Shown piece after piece: positions 5,166 to 5,896 of a stretch of 5,896 nucleotides of DNA (its first letter is position 1; each line of letters begins with the position of its first letter). The stretch covers positions 1-5,896 of the forward strand of contig DBBL01000143.1 of the NCBI GenBank assembly GCA_002292185.1, read 5' to 3'. The DNA is from Akkermansiaceae bacterium UBA985 (GTDB taxonomy: Bacteria; Verrucomicrobiota; Verrucomicrobiia; Verrucomicrobiales; Akkermansiaceae). The translations under genes were made by a program, and so were the position numbers. The notes below the pieces were generated by a model. The model had not been told where the DNA came from and searched no databases. It saw nothing but the letters and a program-made list of their open reading frames with translations.

Positions 5166-5896
5166 ATGAAAACAACAATCAAGTCATTATTGATAGGCGG
5201 CAGTTTGCTAACAGCAACTTCCGCATTCGCAGAAATTGAAGCAGAACTTTACACAGGTTATCATTCCATCTACGAGTTTCGTGGCGTTGACCTTGGTGAT
5301 GACCTAGTCGATATCGGCCTTGATCTCAATTACGAACTTGCCGAGGGTCTTTCACTTAACGGTGGCGCTTGGTACGCAAGCTGGGATTCAGGCGGAGCTG
5401 CTGATGAACTCGATCTCTACATTGGTTTGACCAAGACACTTGGTGCTGTAGACCTTAGTATTGGATACACCTATTACATGTTCCCGGGTGCCAGTGATGA
5501 CAACACGGAAGAGGTATTTTTCGGTTTGTCAACCGAGCTTGGTTGTGGTCTCGGTCTTGCCCTGACCTACTATGAGGACATCGATCAGTACAGCGGAGGT
5601 TACTTTGAGTTCGAAGCGGCCAAGAGCTTTGAGTTATCTGAGTGCATTGTGGTTGATGTCGCGGCCGGTGTAGCTTGGTGTGATGATTACGAACTAAACA
5701 CAGAGGTTGATGGAAGCAACATGGATGGGTTTAATCACTGGTATATCTCAGCATCAGTGCCATTCGAGCTCAAGGAGGATGTCTCACTGACTCCCTACAT
5801 CAAATACGTAGGCACTGCGAGCGAACTTGATACGGATTTTGTCAGTGACGTTGAAGGAAACGATGATCTCTTCTATGGCGGTGTGACTCTCTCCAT
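5166..5896 (+). CDS. Outer-membrane beta-barrel, TorF/TIGR02001-like putative porin (3' end outside window)
   Basis: The first 243 codons of an exported protein. MKTTIKSLLIGGSLLTATSA-FA is a clear signal peptide with likely cleavage before EIEAELY. The mature part shows alternating, aromatic-rich beta strands separated by acidic turns, and the order TGYHSIYEFRGVDL, ELDLYIGLTK, DLSIGYTYYMFPG resembles the N-terminal half of TorF-family putative porins (TIGR02001), whose hallmark is a YxFRG-like first strand and a Y/F-rich YxYYxFPG strand. These are outer-membrane barrels of roughly 220-250 residues with uncertain substrate. The gene stays open to the right edge. Three cysteines occur in the mature region. 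An in-frame ATG at 5157 is possible but lies upstream of the predicted transcription start (5160) and adds only MVI, so 5166 is preferred. Sigma-54 control and position beside two amt genes suggest a role in taking in nitrogen compounds; the barrel call is firm, the family call less so. Confidence 0.8.
   Translation, partial: MKTTIKSLLIGGSLLTATSAFAEIEAELYTGYHSIYEFRGVDLGDDLVDIGLDLNYELAEGLSLNGGAWYASWDSGGAADELDLYIGLTKTLGAVDLSIGYTYYMFPGASDDNTEEVFFGLSTELGCGLGLALTYYEDIDQYSGGYFEFEAAKSFELSECIVVDVAAGVAWCDDYELNTEVDGSNMDGFNHWYISASVPFELKEDVSLTPYIKYVGTASELDTDFVSDVEGNDDLFYGGVTLS

Overview
The window looks like chromosome from a Gram-negative bacterium. It has a KDO (lipopolysaccharide) synthesis gene, an outer-membrane beta-barrel with a signal peptide, type III pantothenate kinase and sigma-54 promoters. 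Moderate GC content, starts without Shine-Dalgarno sequences and a coaX/ROK-kinase neighbourhood would fit a member of the Verrucomicrobiota or a related PVC lineage. That placement is an impression, not a demonstrated result.

Left part (1-2106, minus strand): a housekeeping group. The order of transcription is coaX (type III pantothenate kinase, coenzyme A synthesis), then 2 bases later a ROK-family sugar kinase, then after 77 bases the 5' end of kdsA (KDO-8-phosphate synthase), which runs off the left edge. CoaX carries a 52-residue in-frame tandem-repeat insertion made of 10-16-16-10-residue units. The ROK kinase has lost every zinc ligand of its family signature.

Middle (2156-5107): two divergently transcribed ammonium transporter genes. 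The left one (minus strand) belongs to the AMT1-like clade and ends at a strong intrinsic terminator. The right one (plus strand) is AmtB-like and also ends at a strong terminator. The 221-base gap between them holds two back-to-back sigma-54 (RpoN) promoters of the GG-N10-GC type, one for each gene. The left promoter lies inside the longest possible reading frame of the left amt gene, which fixes its true start at 3556.

Right end (5133-5896): a third sigma-54 promoter sits just 17 bases upstream of a gene for an outer-membrane beta-barrel similar to TorF/TIGR02001 putative porins, cut by the right edge.

Taken together, the right two thirds reads as a nitrogen-limitation module: RpoN, presumably with an NtrC-type activator, switches on two inner-membrane ammonium channels of different clades and an outer-membrane barrel that may admit a nitrogen source. 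No PII (glnK) gene is present, although both Amt proteins keep the C-terminal tail that PII proteins engage. There is no gene-free stretch over 300 bases; the gaps are 142-218, 2069-2209, 3557-3777 and 5059-5165.
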